Part shown: one piece after another, positions 9,608 to 17,880 of the stretch
Layout of the letters: each line of letters opens with the position of its first letter
Numbering within the stretch: position 1 is the stretch's first letter
Source: Streptomyces sp. TG1A-8
GTDB taxonomy: Bacteria > Actinomycetota > Actinomycetes > Streptomycetales > Streptomycetaceae
Assembly: GCF_030499535.1 (NCBI RefSeq)
Contig: NZ_JASTLB010000004.1
Location: forward strand, 248,001-312,000
DNA: 64,000 bases
Direction of reading: 5' to 3'
Program-made: the position numbers and the translations under genes
The notes under the pieces: model-generated
Seen by the model: only the letters and a program-made list of their open reading frames with translations
The model's database searches: none
Told to the model about the DNA's origin: nothing

Positions 9608-10389
9608 CAGAGGGTCTCCGTTCGTCCGCCGTCGACCGTGAGCACGGTCCCGTTCACATAGCTCGCCGCCTCCGAGGCGAGAAAGGCGATGGCCGCACCG
9701 ATCTCCGCCGGCTCACCGGCCCGCCCGGCTGGGATCGACGCCGCGTCGGCTGCGTCGGCGGCCGCATACTCGCCCCCAGTCGTGCGAGCCCGGGCAGTGA
9801 GAATTTGCCGACGCCGTTCGGTGGCGGTCGCACCGGGCGCGACGCAGTTGACCGTCACGCCGTTGGCCGCGAACTCGCGCGACAGCAGCTTCGCCGCCGC
9901 GGTCACCGCCGCCCGCAGGACCACCGAGGTGGCGAGGTCGGGCTGCGGTTGCCGGACCGCTGTGGAGGTCACGAACACCACACGCCCGAAGCCTCGTTGC
10001 CCCATTCGAGGCAGGGCCAGCCGTGCCAGCCGCAGCGGCCCCAGCAGAAGCAGGTCGATGGCCTCCAGCCAGCCTTTGTCGTCGACGTCGAGAATGCGGC
10101 CGGGCGGTGGTCCACCCGCGTTGAGCACCATGATGTCGAGCCTGCCGTACCGGGCTTCGACCTGTGCGACGGCTCTCTCAGCTAGGTCCGGGTCGGCGAT
10201 GTCGTGCACGAGTGTGCCCACCACCGCCCCCGTGCGCTCACGCAGTCGTGCCGCGGCAGCCTCCAGGGTTTCGGCACTGCGTCCGGCGAGGACTACCCCG
10301 TGGCCCGCCGAGGCAAGCTGGTCGGCCGTCGCGTACCCGATGCCGCTCGCACCACCACCGACGAGTGCGATCCGACTGGAACTGGAAAT
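9607..10389 (-). CDS. SDR-family oxidoreductase, probable ATT start
   Basis: It is an NAD(P)-dependent dehydrogenase of the classical SDR type. It has the cofactor motif GGGASGIGYATA, LNAGGPP at the NNAG position, SSTAV-like Ser as TSTAVRQPQ and a C-terminal NGTVLTVDGGRTETL. The usual Tyr-x-x-x-Lys is not evident: the region reads DLATSVVLRAAVTAAAKLL, so catalysis may differ. No ATG or GTG precedes the Rossmann motif in frame. AGGAGG stands five bases before ATT at 10389, giving MSSSSRIALVGGG. TTG at 10449 would leave only two bases to the facing iclR start. It is first in the leftward operon. Confidence 0.8.
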   Translation of the reverse strand: MSSSSRIALVGGGASGIGYATADQLASAGHGVVLAGRSAETLEAAAARLRERTGAVVGTLVHDIADPDLAERAVAQVEARYGRLDIMVLNAGGPPPGRILDVDDKGWLEAIDLLLLGPLRLARLALPRMGQRGFGRVVFVTSTAVRQPQPDLATSVVLRAAVTAAAKLLSREFAANGVTVNCVAPGATATERRRQILTARARTTGGEYAAADAADAASIPAGRAGEPAEIGAAIAFLASEAASYVNGTVLTVDGGRTETL

Positions 10390-10451
10390 GGTGACCTCCT
10401 CGGCTGTCGTATGGGGATTACTCTGGCTCCCATGACTTCGCAGAACCAAGA

Positions 10452-11219
10452 ATGAGTCCCACAGAGCGGGACACCGCTTCTGGCAGCATGGGCGGCCTTG
10501 ACCGGGCAGCGGCGATCCTGGGCGCCTTCAACACCACGCACCGAGAACTGACCCTGGCCGCTCTCGTACAGCGGTCCGGGCTGCCGCGCTCGACCACGCA
10601 CCGTACGGCCGACAAGATGATCAGACTGGGATGGCTGGACAAACCCGGCGAGCGCTACCGCATCGGCAACCGGCTGTTCGAGATTTCCAGCCTCGCCCCG
10701 ATCCGGCACGAGCTGCGAGAAGCGGTGCTGCCGTTCCTTCAGGACCTCCACCATGCCGCCCACACCACCGTGCAACTCGGGGTCCTCGACGGCACTCAGA
10801 TCCTGGTCGTCGAAAGAATCAGCGGGCACCTGCCGATGCCGATGCTGTCGCAGACCGGCGGTACCATCCCCGCCTACTGTTCAGCGCTCGGTCGCGCGAT
10901 CCTCGCCTACTCCGACGCCGCGACGGTCGAGGCGGTGCTCGCTGCCGGCCTGCCGCCGCGCACGCCCCGTACTCTCACCAGCGCCGTAGCCGTCCTGCGG
11001 GAGCTAACCGCGATCCCCGACCGGGGCTGGGCGGTCGACCGTGAAGAGGGCAACATAGGGATCAGCTGCGTGGCCGCCCCGATCTTTGACCCGCTGGGAA
11101 AGTGTGTGGCAGCGCTGTCGGTCACCGGTCCCAGCAAGTCGGTGCGCGCCGACCGCATCGGCCCGGCTGTCCGCCTCGCCGCCGCGGCGGCATCCCGGGC
11201 CTACTCGACACGCCGCTGA
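10452..11219 (+). CDS. IclR-family transcriptional regulator
   Basis: The 255-residue protein has an N-terminal winged helix (AAILGAFNTTHRELTLAALV, then SGLPRSTTHRTADKMIRLGW) and a C-terminal GAF-like IclR effector domain (IPAYCSALGRAILAY, GWAVDREEGNIGISCVAAPI). IclR proteins of this type commonly sense an aromatic substrate and control catabolic operons, as MhpR does. It lies head to head with the SDR-to-mhpE operon and upstream of a cupin and a flavin monooxygenase. An operator-like dyad overlaps its own first codons, which suggests autoregulation. Confidence 0.92.
   Translation: MSPTERDTASGSMGGLDRAAAILGAFNTTHRELTLAALVQRSGLPRSTTHRTADKMIRLGWLDKPGERYRIGNRLFEISSLAPIRHELREAVLPFLQDLHHAAHTTVQLGVLDGTQILVVERISGHLPMPMLSQTGGTIPAYCSALGRAILAYSDAATVEAVLAAGLPPRTPRTLTSAVAVLRELTAIPDRGWAVDREEGNIGISCVAAPIFDPLGKCVAALSVTGPSKSVRADRIGPAVRLAAAAASRAYSTRR
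10456..10472. promoter_or_regulatory. operator-like dyad overlapping iclR start
   Basis: TCCCACAGAGCGGGA at 10457-10471 matches 13 of 15 bases of the perfect dyad at 11228-11242. It covers codons 2-7 of iclR and lies in the divergent control region of the aromatic operon. It is inferred to be an IclR binding site for autoregulation and perhaps for the leftward operon. Confidence 0.55.
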
Positions 11220-11227
11220 AACACATG

Positions 11228-11242
11228 TCCCGCTGAGCGGGA
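11228..11242. promoter_or_regulatory. perfect operator-like dyad upstream of cupin gene
   Basis: TCCCGCTGAGCGGGA has seven-base perfect arms around one base. It lies just after the iclR stop and 62 bases before the cupin start, and it repeats the dyad at the iclR start. It is a likely operator for the cupin-monooxygenase pair. Confidence 0.6.
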
Positions 11243-11303
11243 TCAACGATTGCCCGATGTTCAGCTTGGACTTCACACTGAGCCGACCAGGAGTGAGGAG
11301 ACG

Positions 11304-11771
11304 ATGATGACTCTCGGCGGCGGATACATGCTCCCTTCGAGGGAGGGGCCCCAGATCGGCGCTATCGGCCTTGGCATCACGAAGAAGACCGACGGCAAGT
11401 CCACTCGGGATGCGTACTCCTTGTTCGAGTATGCGATCCCGCCAGAGACCGACGGTCCGCCTCCACACGTGCATACGCGTGAGGACGAGTCGTTCATCTG
11501 TCTCTCCGGGCGGCTCGACGTCCACCTCGGCGGCAAGGACTTCGTACTGGAACACGGCGACTACCTGTTCCTGCCGCGCGACGTCGTACATGCGTTCCGT
11601 AACCCCTACAAACAAGAATCGCGCGTGATCTCCGTCGTCTCCCCGGCTGGGCTGGAGCGGTACTACCAGGCACTGGCCGACATGCCACCGGGCCCGAAGG
11701 ACATCACCGTAATGAAAAAAATCATGGCCGACTTCGGCATCGAGCTGCAACTGCCTCCCGAGGTGCGGTGA
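11304..11771 (+). CDS. cupin-domain protein
   Basis: ATG at 11304 (or 11307) follows GAGGAG by four bases. The 155-residue product has cupin motif 1 PPPHVHTREDESFICLSGRL and motif 2 GDYLFLPRDVVHAFRN, with metal-type His and Glu ligands. It resembles small quercetinase-like cupins, but its substrate is unknown. The stop overlaps the start of the flavin monooxygenase gene, so the two are likely co-expressed under the IclR regulator. Confidence 0.8.
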   Translation: MMTLGGGYMLPSREGPQIGAIGLGITKKTDGKSTRDAYSLFEYAIPPETDGPPPHVHTREDESFICLSGRLDVHLGGKDFVLEHGDYLFLPRDVVHAFRNPYKQESRVISVVSPAGLERYYQALADMPPGPKDITVMKKIMADFGIELQLPPEVR

Positions 11772-13294
11772 CGATGAGGATCGCCATTATCGGGGCAGGC
11801 GTGGCGGGCCTGTGCACCGCGAAAGTGCTGCTGCAGGCGGGACACGAGGTCACCGTGTTCGACAGAACACCGGACGTGGGCGGGGTGTGGAGCCGCACCC
11901 GGCGCTATCCCGGGCTGACCACCCAGAGCCCCATGGCTCAGTACTCCCTGTCGGATTTCCCCATGCCCAAGGATTTCTCGGAGTGGCCGACCGGCGCGCA
12001 GGTCCAGTCCTATCTGGAAGCCTACGCGGCGAAATTCGGCGTGGACAAAACCCTGCGGTTGAACACAGAGGTGACCGCGGCCCACGCCACGGACTCCGGA
12101 CACTGGACCGTCACGACCCAGGACGGCGCCGAGATGTTCGACCGCCTGGTCGTCGCCAACGGCGTGTTCTGCGAACCGGCCATCCCCCATTATCCCGGGC
12201 TCGATGAGTTCACCGCTGCCGGCGGCCGGCTCTACGCGGGGTCCGACTTCCACGATGTCGAGGACGCCCGCGGCAAACACGTGCTGGTCGTGGGTTACGG
12301 CAAGTCCGCGTGCGACGTCGCCGTGGCGATCAGCCGTGTCGCGGCGAGCACCGATGTCATCGCCCGGCAGATGCTGTGGAAGTTGCCGCGCAAGATCGGC
12401 GGCATCCTCAACTTCAAAATGCTCATGCTGACCCGGCTCGGCGAAGCCCTGTTCCCCTACCGCCGCTTGCGGGGATTCGAGAAGTTCCTGCACGGCGCGG
12501 GAAACCGTCTCCGGCGCGCGATGCTCAACTCGGTCGGCTCGGTTTCGGTGCGGCAGTTCGGCCTGCGCAAGCACGGGCTGGTGCCTGCCGGGCACATGGA
12601 GGACATCGTCCGTGGCGCGATCGGCCTGGCGACGGAAGGGTTCTTCGAAGGCGTCACCGACGGCACCATCGCAGTCCGTCGCGACCGTACCATTGTCCGG
12701 CTGTCCACCGGCCAGGCCGAACTCAACGACGGTACGAAACTGCCGGCCGACCTGATCGTCTGTGCGACCGGCTTCCGCCAAGGCGTGCCGTTTCTGACCG
12801 AGGATGTGCAGCGGCGACTGCTCGACGAGCGCGGGAACTTCCTGCTGTACCGCCAGATCCTGCCCGTCGACATCCCCGGCCTGTACTTCAACGGGTACAA
12901 CTCGTCGTTTTTCAGCCCACTCAACGCCGAGATGGCCGCTCTGTGGATCGCCGCCGACCTCGCAGGCACGGTGAACCTGCCGTCCGCCCCGGAAATGCGC
13001 CGGGCGATCACCGAGCAAGTAGCGTTCATGGACACCGTGACCGACGGGCACCACTGCCACAACACGAAGATCATCCCGTTCTCCATCCACAACGTCGACG
13101 AGGTGCTGAGCGACCTCGGCCTCAACATCAAACCCCGGATCCGCGCAGCACACTGGCTCGCCCCCGTCGACCCGGCCGCCTATAGGCATGTGACTCCAGC
13201 CCTTCTCGAACGACTGAGAAGCGCGAAGTCGCTGCCCTCCCCAGCAGAGCCCATACCGCTCTTTTCCGAAGTGGAGCAATCGGACGCAGGATGA
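11768..13294 (+). CDS. flavin-containing monooxygenase
   Basis: The 508-residue protein has an FAD Rossmann motif at the N-terminus (IAIIGAGVAGLCTAKVLL), a second NAD(P) Rossmann near residue 175 (VLVVGYGKSACDVAVAIS) and the late ATG-type motif LIVCATGFRQG. This matches flavin monooxygenase or Baeyer-Villiger-like enzymes. GTG at 11768 overlaps the cupin stop; ATG at 11774 is an alternative. In this context it may hydroxylate or oxygenate an aromatic substrate before ring cleavage, since no MhpA-type hydroxylase is present. A strong terminator follows. Confidence 0.85.
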   Translation: MTMRIAIIGAGVAGLCTAKVLLQAGHEVTVFDRTPDVGGVWSRTRRYPGLTTQSPMAQYSLSDFPMPKDFSEWPTGAQVQSYLEAYAAKFGVDKTLRLNTEVTAAHATDSGHWTVTTQDGAEMFDRLVVANGVFCEPAIPHYPGLDEFTAAGGRLYAGSDFHDVEDARGKHVLVVGYGKSACDVAVAISRVAASTDVIARQMLWKLPRKIGGILNFKMLMLTRLGEALFPYRRLRGFEKFLHGAGNRLRRAMLNSVGSVSVRQFGLRKHGLVPAGHMEDIVRGAIGLATEGFFEGVTDGTIAVRRDRTIVRLSTGQAELNDGTKLPADLIVCATGFRQGVPFLTEDVQRRLLDERGNFLLYRQILPVDIPGLYFNGYNSSFFSPLNAEMAALWIAADLAGTVNLPSAPEMRRAITEQVAFMDTVTDGHHCHNTKIIPFSIHNVDEVLSDLGLNIKPRIRAAHWLAPVDPAAYRHVTPALLERLRSAKSLPSPAEPIPLFSEVEQSDAG

Positions 13295-13323
13295 AGGCCG
13301 ACCAGAGTTTCGGCGCGTTACCT

Positions 13324-13362
13324 GCATAGAGCCGCATGTCGAGGTGACATGCGGCTCTATGC
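13324..13362 (+). terminator. strong hairpin after monooxygenase gene
   Basis: A perfect 17-bp stem (GCATAGAGCCGCATGTC and its complement) closes a five-base loop, 30 bases after the monooxygenase stop. There is no long T run, as is common in actinomycetes. Confidence 0.75.
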
Positions 13363-13475
13363 TGCGGTGCAAGGCAGGCTCCACCGACTGCGTATGCCCG
13401 AAACCCCACCAGCCGAGGCGGGCCGCTCCGGCTTATTGATGCGAAACGGTTTGGGTTCTGGGTCGTTGGTGGTGT

Positions 13476-13943
13476 GTGAACGATCTGGTGGGGGACGCGC
13501 GGCATCTGTCGCCGTCGGCGCAGGAGGCCCTGCGGTTGCGGGCGGTGGCCGCGTTGGTGGCGGGGCGGGGACTGTGAGGATGTGGCGGCGGTCTTCGGGG
13601 TGTCGCTGAAGGCGGTCGACGGGTGGTGGGTGAAGTGGCAGGCCGGTGGCCGTGGGGCGCTGGTCATGCGGCCGCGGGGCAAGCCGGTCGGGGTGCACCA
13701 GGTGCTCGGGGAGGCCGGGCAGGACGCGGTGCGGCAGGCGGTCTTCGATCACCGGCCCTGTGACGTGGGACTGAGCGGACAGCTGTGGACGCGGCGGCTG
13801 GTGGGCGAGCTGATCGCGAAGCTGTACCGGGTGCGGCTGACCGAGGTGGGGGTGGGCAAGTACCTCAGGCGTTGGGGGCTGTCCTTCCAGCGTCCGGACA
13901 AACGGGCCCTCGAGCAGGACCCGCAGGCCGTGGCGCGCTGGCA
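13476..13943 (+). pseudogene. IS630-family transposase, N-terminal fragment
   Basis: GTG at 13476 opens VNDLVGDARHLSPSAQEALR. The frame slips in a G-rich run near 13566 and continues in the other frame as CEDVAAVFGVSLKAVDGWW, the helix-turn-helix of an IS630-type transposase, up to PQAVARWH. The catalytic half is missing because an IS701-family element enters at 13944, and nothing from the family resumes after 15349. It is non-functional. Confidence 0.8.
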
Positions 13944-15349
13944 TTAGTACTCCAGCAGCGGTTCGTGTCCTGAGCTGGTGGTTGTCGTTGTCCTGGTATG
14001 GAGGGGATGAGTGAAGCCGCTTGCTGGGCCGGCGAGTTGGAGTTGGTGTTCGCTCGGGTGGCGGGCAGGTTCACTCGGGCGGATCTGCGGTGGCGGATGC
14101 GGGACTACGTCCGTGGTCTGCTGGGGCGGGCGACACGCAAGAACGGCTGGCAGCTTGCGGAATGGGCAGGTCACCGCACTCCGGACGGCTTTCAGCGGCT
14201 GCTGAACAGCAGTGTCTGGGACGCGGACGCCCTGCGTGACGACGTCCGTGCCTACGTCGCCGAACGGCTCGGACCGGGCGGTGTGCTGATCATCGACGAC
14301 ACGGGATTCATCAAGAAGGGCACCACCTCAGCCGGGGTCAGTCGGCAGTACACCGGCACCTCAGGAAAGATCGACAACTGTCAGATCGGCGTGTTCGCCG
14401 CCTACGCCACCAGCTCAGGCCGGGCCTTGGTGGACCGGGAGCTCTACCTGCCCAAAGCCTGGACGTCCGACCGTGACCGCTGCCGGGCGGCCAAGATCCC
14501 CGACGGGCGAGGCTTTGCGACCAAGGGGGAACTGGCCCGGGACATCGTCCGCCGCTGCCTGGCCGCCGGCCTGCCGGCGTCGTGGGTGACCGCGGATGAG
14601 GCCTACGGGCAGGACTGGCACTTCCGCCGCCTGCTCGAGCAGACGGGCGTCGGCTACGTGGTGGCGGTGCCCAAGTCCCAGCAGATCAAGTCCCTGGCCG
14701 GCATCTGGCGCATCGACCATCTCATCGATGAAGCACCCGATGATGCCTGGCAGCGGCTGTCCTGCGGCGATGGGGCGAAGGGCCCGCGGATCTACGACTG
14801 GGCCGGGGCCAAGTTGCCCGCCAACATCATCTTCGATCCGGATCCGCCGACCCATCACCGGTGGGTGATGGCCCGCCGCAGCCTGTCCGACCCCGAAGAT
14901 GTGGCCTACTACCTGGCCTACGCACCCGTGGGTGTCGAGATCGCCGAGCTGGTCCGCATCGCCGGCTCCCGCTGGGCGATCGAGGAGTGCTTCCAGGCCG
15001 CGAAGAACGAGTGCGGCCTGGACGAGTACGAAGTCCGCCGCTATGTCGGCTGGTATCGGCACATCACCCTGGCCATGCTCGCCCACGCCGTCTTGGCCGC
15101 ACTCGCAGCACAAGCCCAGGCCGGCGGGGAGGCAAAGGGGGCTGCAGAAACGGATCAGCCACCGTCCCGCTCACCGTGGCAGAGATCCGGCGGCTCCTGG
15201 ACACTCTCCTGCCCCACCCACGAGCCGACCGCGATCCCATCACCCACGCACTGAACTGGTCCGCCTGGAGAAGACACCGCCAGGCCATCGCCCGCCGCTG
15301 CCACTACCGAAAACGCACCTCAGGCCACGAACCGCTGCTGGAGTACTAA
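13944..15349 (+). mobile_element. IS701-family insertion sequence, second type
   Basis: A 31-bp inverted repeat with one mismatch bounds the element: ttagtactccagcagcggtt onward at 13944, and the complement ending at 15349. It disrupts the IS630 fragment on its left. The terminal TTAG/CTAA matches the first IS701 element, although the inner sequence differs. Confidence 0.9.
13998..15254 (+). CDS. IS701-family DDE transposase
   Basis: The 418-residue product starts MEGMSEAACWAGELELVFAR. It shows catalytic Asp in VLIIDDTGFIKKG, Asp in VTADEAYGQDW and the acidic box in WAIEECFQAAKNECGLDEYE. The frame is intact and the C-terminus runs a little past the usual end. It is probably active. It is clearly homologous to the transposase at 787-1947. 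Confidence 0.92.
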   Translation: MEGMSEAACWAGELELVFARVAGRFTRADLRWRMRDYVRGLLGRATRKNGWQLAEWAGHRTPDGFQRLLNSSVWDADALRDDVRAYVAERLGPGGVLIIDDTGFIKKGTTSAGVSRQYTGTSGKIDNCQIGVFAAYATSSGRALVDRELYLPKAWTSDRDRCRAAKIPDGRGFATKGELARDIVRRCLAAGLPASWVTADEAYGQDWHFRRLLEQTGVGYVVAVPKSQQIKSLAGIWRIDHLIDEAPDDAWQRLSCGDGAKGPRIYDWAGAKLPANIIFDPDPPTHHRWVMARRSLSDPEDVAYYLAYAPVGVEIAELVRIAGSRWAIEECFQAAKNECGLDEYEVRRYVGWYRHITLAMLAHAVLAALAAQAQAGGEAKGAAETDQPPSRSPWQRSGGSWTLSCPTHEPTAIPSPTH

Positions 15350-15388
15350 GTCGTCACGCAGATTGATGACTTGGGTAGTCTTCGGTCG

Positions 15389-16045
15389 GTGGAGATGGGA
15401 CTGAGCGCAGGTGACTGGCTGGCGGATACGCGGACGTCTTATGACACCGTCGCTGCAAGTTACGCAGAGCTGACACGTCATATTTTGGACGAATCGCCGG
15501 AAGAACGTGCGATCTTGGCCTTGTTTGCCGACCTGGTGCGTGCCCAAGGCGGCGGGCTGGTCGCGGACGTGGGGTGCGGGACAGGCAGGATCACAGGCCA
15601 CCTGCGGGAGCTGGGCCTGGACGCGTTCGGCATCGATCTGTCACCGGGGATGATCGATGTGGCCCGTCGCCACCACCCTGGGGTGCGGTTCGATCTCGGT
15701 TCCATGACGGACCTGACCTTGGACGACGCCTCGGTGACTGGGCTGGTCGCCTGGTACTCACTGATTCACATTCCTGACGACGAGATCAGCTCGGTTCTTG
15801 CGCACTTCCGTCGAGTGCTTCGGCCTGGTGGGCTGTTGCTGCTCAGCTTCCATGTCGGCGATGAGTCGCGGTTGAAGACTGAGGGCTATGGCGGGCACCC
15901 GATGAAGGTCTATGTCCATCGCCGGCAGCATGACCAGACGATTGCGTGGCTTAACGAAGCTGGCTTCTCCGTCGAGACGCACAAGACTCTCACCTCGGCC
16001 GAGAGCAAGTTGGGAGGGATCATCCTCGCGCGTCGTCAACCTTGA
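15389..16045 (+). CDS. class I SAM-dependent methyltransferase
   Basis: The product of about 218 residues carries the SAM-binding glycine motif VADVGCGTGRITGHL, followed by the acidic loop GIDLSPGMIDVARRHHP and the late motif RRVLRPGGLLLLSFH. This is a typical Methyltransf_25/11 fold. GTG at 15389 or ATG at 15395 are the likely starts; neither has a strong ribosome site. It stands alone between IS elements. The substrate is unknown, and it was possibly brought in as cargo. A hairpin terminator follows directly. Confidence 0.85.
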   Translation: MEMGLSAGDWLADTRTSYDTVAASYAELTRHILDESPEERAILALFADLVRAQGGGLVADVGCGTGRITGHLRELGLDAFGIDLSPGMIDVARRHHPGVRFDLGSMTDLTLDDASVTGLVAWYSLIHIPDDEISSVLAHFRRVLRPGGLLLLSFHVGDESRLKTEGYGGHPMKVYVHRRQHDQTIAWLNEAGFSVETHKTLTSAESKLGGIILARRQP

Positions 16046-16046
16046 G

Positions 16047-16074
16047 CGGCTCCGCCAGTCGCCTGGCGGAGCCG
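16047..16074 (+). terminator. hairpin after methyltransferase gene
   Basis: A perfect 12-bp stem CGGCTCCGCCAG with loop TCGC starts two bases after the methyltransferase stop. It also sits at the end of the leftward integrase remnant, so it may serve both strands. Confidence 0.7.
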
Positions 16075-16461
16075 GGATCAGGTGGCTCGTGCGGCGATCT
16101 CGCCGAAGGTGGGCAGGCCCAGGTGGATGACTGAGGGTTTGAGGGCGGCATGGGTCAGCTTCTCCTCGGCGCCGGCCAGGCTGATCTCCAGGCCCTCGAC
16201 CTCTCCGAGCCAGCCTTCGTGCTGAGCTTCGGCGATCCGGTCGAGCAGGTTGTCGCGGATCTCGATCAGACGGTCTCGCTGGAACGGCTCGGGCCGGAGG
16301 AGCGAACATCGGACGCAAGCGTGCTCGTGGATGCACGACGTTCCGAAGGCCCGAGCGCAGGTTCCCTAGGAGAGCTTGCGCTTCTCGAAGTGAGCGAGGA
16401 AGGCGTCCCACTCCTCGTTCGTCGGGGTCGGGACTGCTGCATGATCGGGTGACAGCGGGGT

Positions 16462-17352
16462 TTATGCAGCCAAGGCTGCGGCTGGGGTCATGATGGTCTC
16501 GTACTCGACGGGGGTCAATCGGGCCAGGCGTCTTTGACGCCGGCGTCGGTGGTAGGTGCGCTCGATCCAGGTGACGATCGCGATCCGCAGTTCCTGGCGG
16601 GTGGCCCAGGCACGGCGGTCGAGGACGTTCTTCTGCAGCAGCGCGAAGAAGCTCTCCATGGCCGCGTTGTCGCCGGCCGCACCGACCCGGCCCATGGAGC
16701 CGACCATGTTGTGACGTACGACAACGGACACGAACTTCCGTGAGCGGAACTGCGACCCGCGGTCGGAATGAACAATGCATCCGGCGACCTGGCCGCGACG
16801 GGCCACTGCGGATTCAAGGGCTCTCACCGCGAGGCTGGATTTCATTCGGGCGTCGATGGAATAGCCCACGATGCGGCCGGAGTACACGTCCTTGATGGCA
16901 CACAGATACAGCTTGCCCTCGCCGGTTGGGTGCTCGGTGATGTCTGTCAGCCACAACCGGTTCGGCCCGTCGGTGGTGAAGTTCCGCCGCACCAGGTCAT
17001 CGTGGACCGGTGGCCCGGCTTTGGCGTTCTTGCCGCGGCCTCTTCGCTTGCCGAAGGCGCTCCACCAGCCGTTGTCCCGGCAGATCCGCCAGGCGGTCCG
17101 CTCGGCCATCGCCTCGCCGGCGGCGCGGGCCTCGTCGAGCAGGAAGCGGTGGCCGAACTCTGGATCGTCGCGGTGCGCGTCGAACAGGGCGTTGGCCCGG
17201 TATGCCTCGGCCATCTCGGCGTCGGTGACCGGTCTGGTCAGCCACCGGTAGTAGGGCTGGCGGGCCAGCCCGAGCACCCGGCACGTCACCGCCACCGGCA
17301 CCCGGTGAGGGGCAGCGGCGACGGCCAGCTCGCGGACGAGCGGGTACATCAT
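16462..17352 (-). CDS. IS3-family transposase OrfB
   Basis: The 296-residue integrase-core protein has an HTH_21 region (YRANALFDAHRDDPEFGHRF) and the DDE catalytic core: Asp in LWLTDITEHPTGEG, Asp in IVHSDRGSQFRSR and Glu in AAMESFFALLQKN. It starts within the end of orfA (ATGA). It appears intact and is expected to act with OrfA, usually as a frameshift fusion. Confidence 0.93.
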   Translation of the reverse strand: MMYPLVRELAVAAAPHRVPVAVTCRVLGLARQPYYRWLTRPVTDAEMAEAYRANALFDAHRDDPEFGHRFLLDEARAAGEAMAERTAWRICRDNGWWSAFGKRRGRGKNAKAGPPVHDDLVRRNFTTDGPNRLWLTDITEHPTGEGKLYLCAIKDVYSGRIVGYSIDARMKSSLAVRALESAVARRGQVAGCIVHSDRGSQFRSRKFVSVVVRHNMVGSMGRVGAAGDNAAMESFFALLQKNVLDRRAWATRQELRIAIVTWIERTYHRRRRQRRLARLTPVEYETIMTPAAALAA

Positions 17353-17642
17353 TTTGCCGGCAGGTTCGCCTGCGATAGATACGCCGCTGCCCTTCTGAGG
17401 ACCTCGTTCTCCTGCTCCAGCAGCCGGATGCGCTTGCGGGCCTCGCGCAGCTGGGCCGACTCACCCGACGCCGCTGCCGGCCTGGCGCCCTCGTCGGTGT
17501 CGGCACGGCGCAGCCACTTCGACAGAGTGATCGGGCGGACGCCGAAGTCGGCGGCGATCTGTTCCAGCGTGACGCCGGGCTCGCGGTTACGCGCGACCCG
17601 CACGATGTCCTCGCGGAACTCCTTCGGATACGGCTTGGGCAC
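17349..17642 (-). CDS. IS3-family OrfA, DNA-binding
   Basis: The 97-residue protein begins at GTG with MPKPYPKEFREDIVRVA, has a helix-turn-helix (TLEQIAADFGVRPITLSKWL) and ends in a leucine-zipper-like helix (RKRIRLLEQENEVLRRAAAY). This is the standard OrfA layout that recognises the IS ends. Confidence 0.92.
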   Translation of the reverse strand: MPKPYPKEFREDIVRVARNREPGVTLEQIAADFGVRPITLSKWLRRADTDEGARPAAASGESAQLREARKRIRLLEQENEVLRRAAAYLSQANLPAK

Positions 17643-17880
17643 TGCGACATCCTTCCAGGCCGCCTCTCAGCAAGCCAGGTCAGGTGTCACCTATCCGTGC
17701 AGCAGTCCCGTCCGGTATTCCTCGCTGGGGCGAAGCGATCGACGACGGCGATGAACGCGCGGTGGGCTTCGATGGCGTCCGCCGGGTAGATGGCTAATGG
17801 TGGAGTCGGGTATTGGAACTCTCTGAATGCCTCCCGCCCTCGGGGCTCCGCGTGGGTCCCCGGGGTGCTGCCGACATGTA

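Larger units (their letters stand above)
16430..17709 (-). mobile_element. IS3-family insertion sequence in integrase gene
   Basis: The ends carry an imperfect inverted repeat, gggactgctgca with ggtgaca a few bases further in. A 3-bp GTC duplication lies at 16427-16429 and 17710-17712. The 1280-bp element holds orfA and orfB overlapping by four bases and disrupts the integrase remnant. Confidence 0.88.
16078..17840 (-). pseudogene. tyrosine site-specific integrase, C-terminal part, split by IS3-family element
   Basis: Upstream of the IS the frame reads IYPADAIEAHRAFI, slips one base, then RSLRPSEEYR. Left of the IS it resumes as TPTNEEWDAFLAHFEKRKLS, an in-frame TAG, then GTCARAFGTSCIHEHACVRC and EIRDNLLDRIAEAQHEGWLG. 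This is the conserved C-terminal tail of actinomycete integrases linked to plasmids and integrative elements. Removing the IS and one copy of its GAC duplication restores YRTPTNEEW exactly. With a frameshift, a stop and an insertion, it is dead. The catalytic domain is not in the window. Confidence 0.75.

Noticed and set aside
11663..13384. 573-codon leftward frame opposite the flavin monooxygenase
   Set aside because: Antisense shadow of a gene with clear FAD and NADP motifs.
3720..16045. Secondary-metabolite gene cluster suggested by SARP and methyltransferase
   Set aside because: No PKS, NRPS, terpene or RiPP core gene is present; the SARP is truncated and the methyltransferase is isolated between IS elements.
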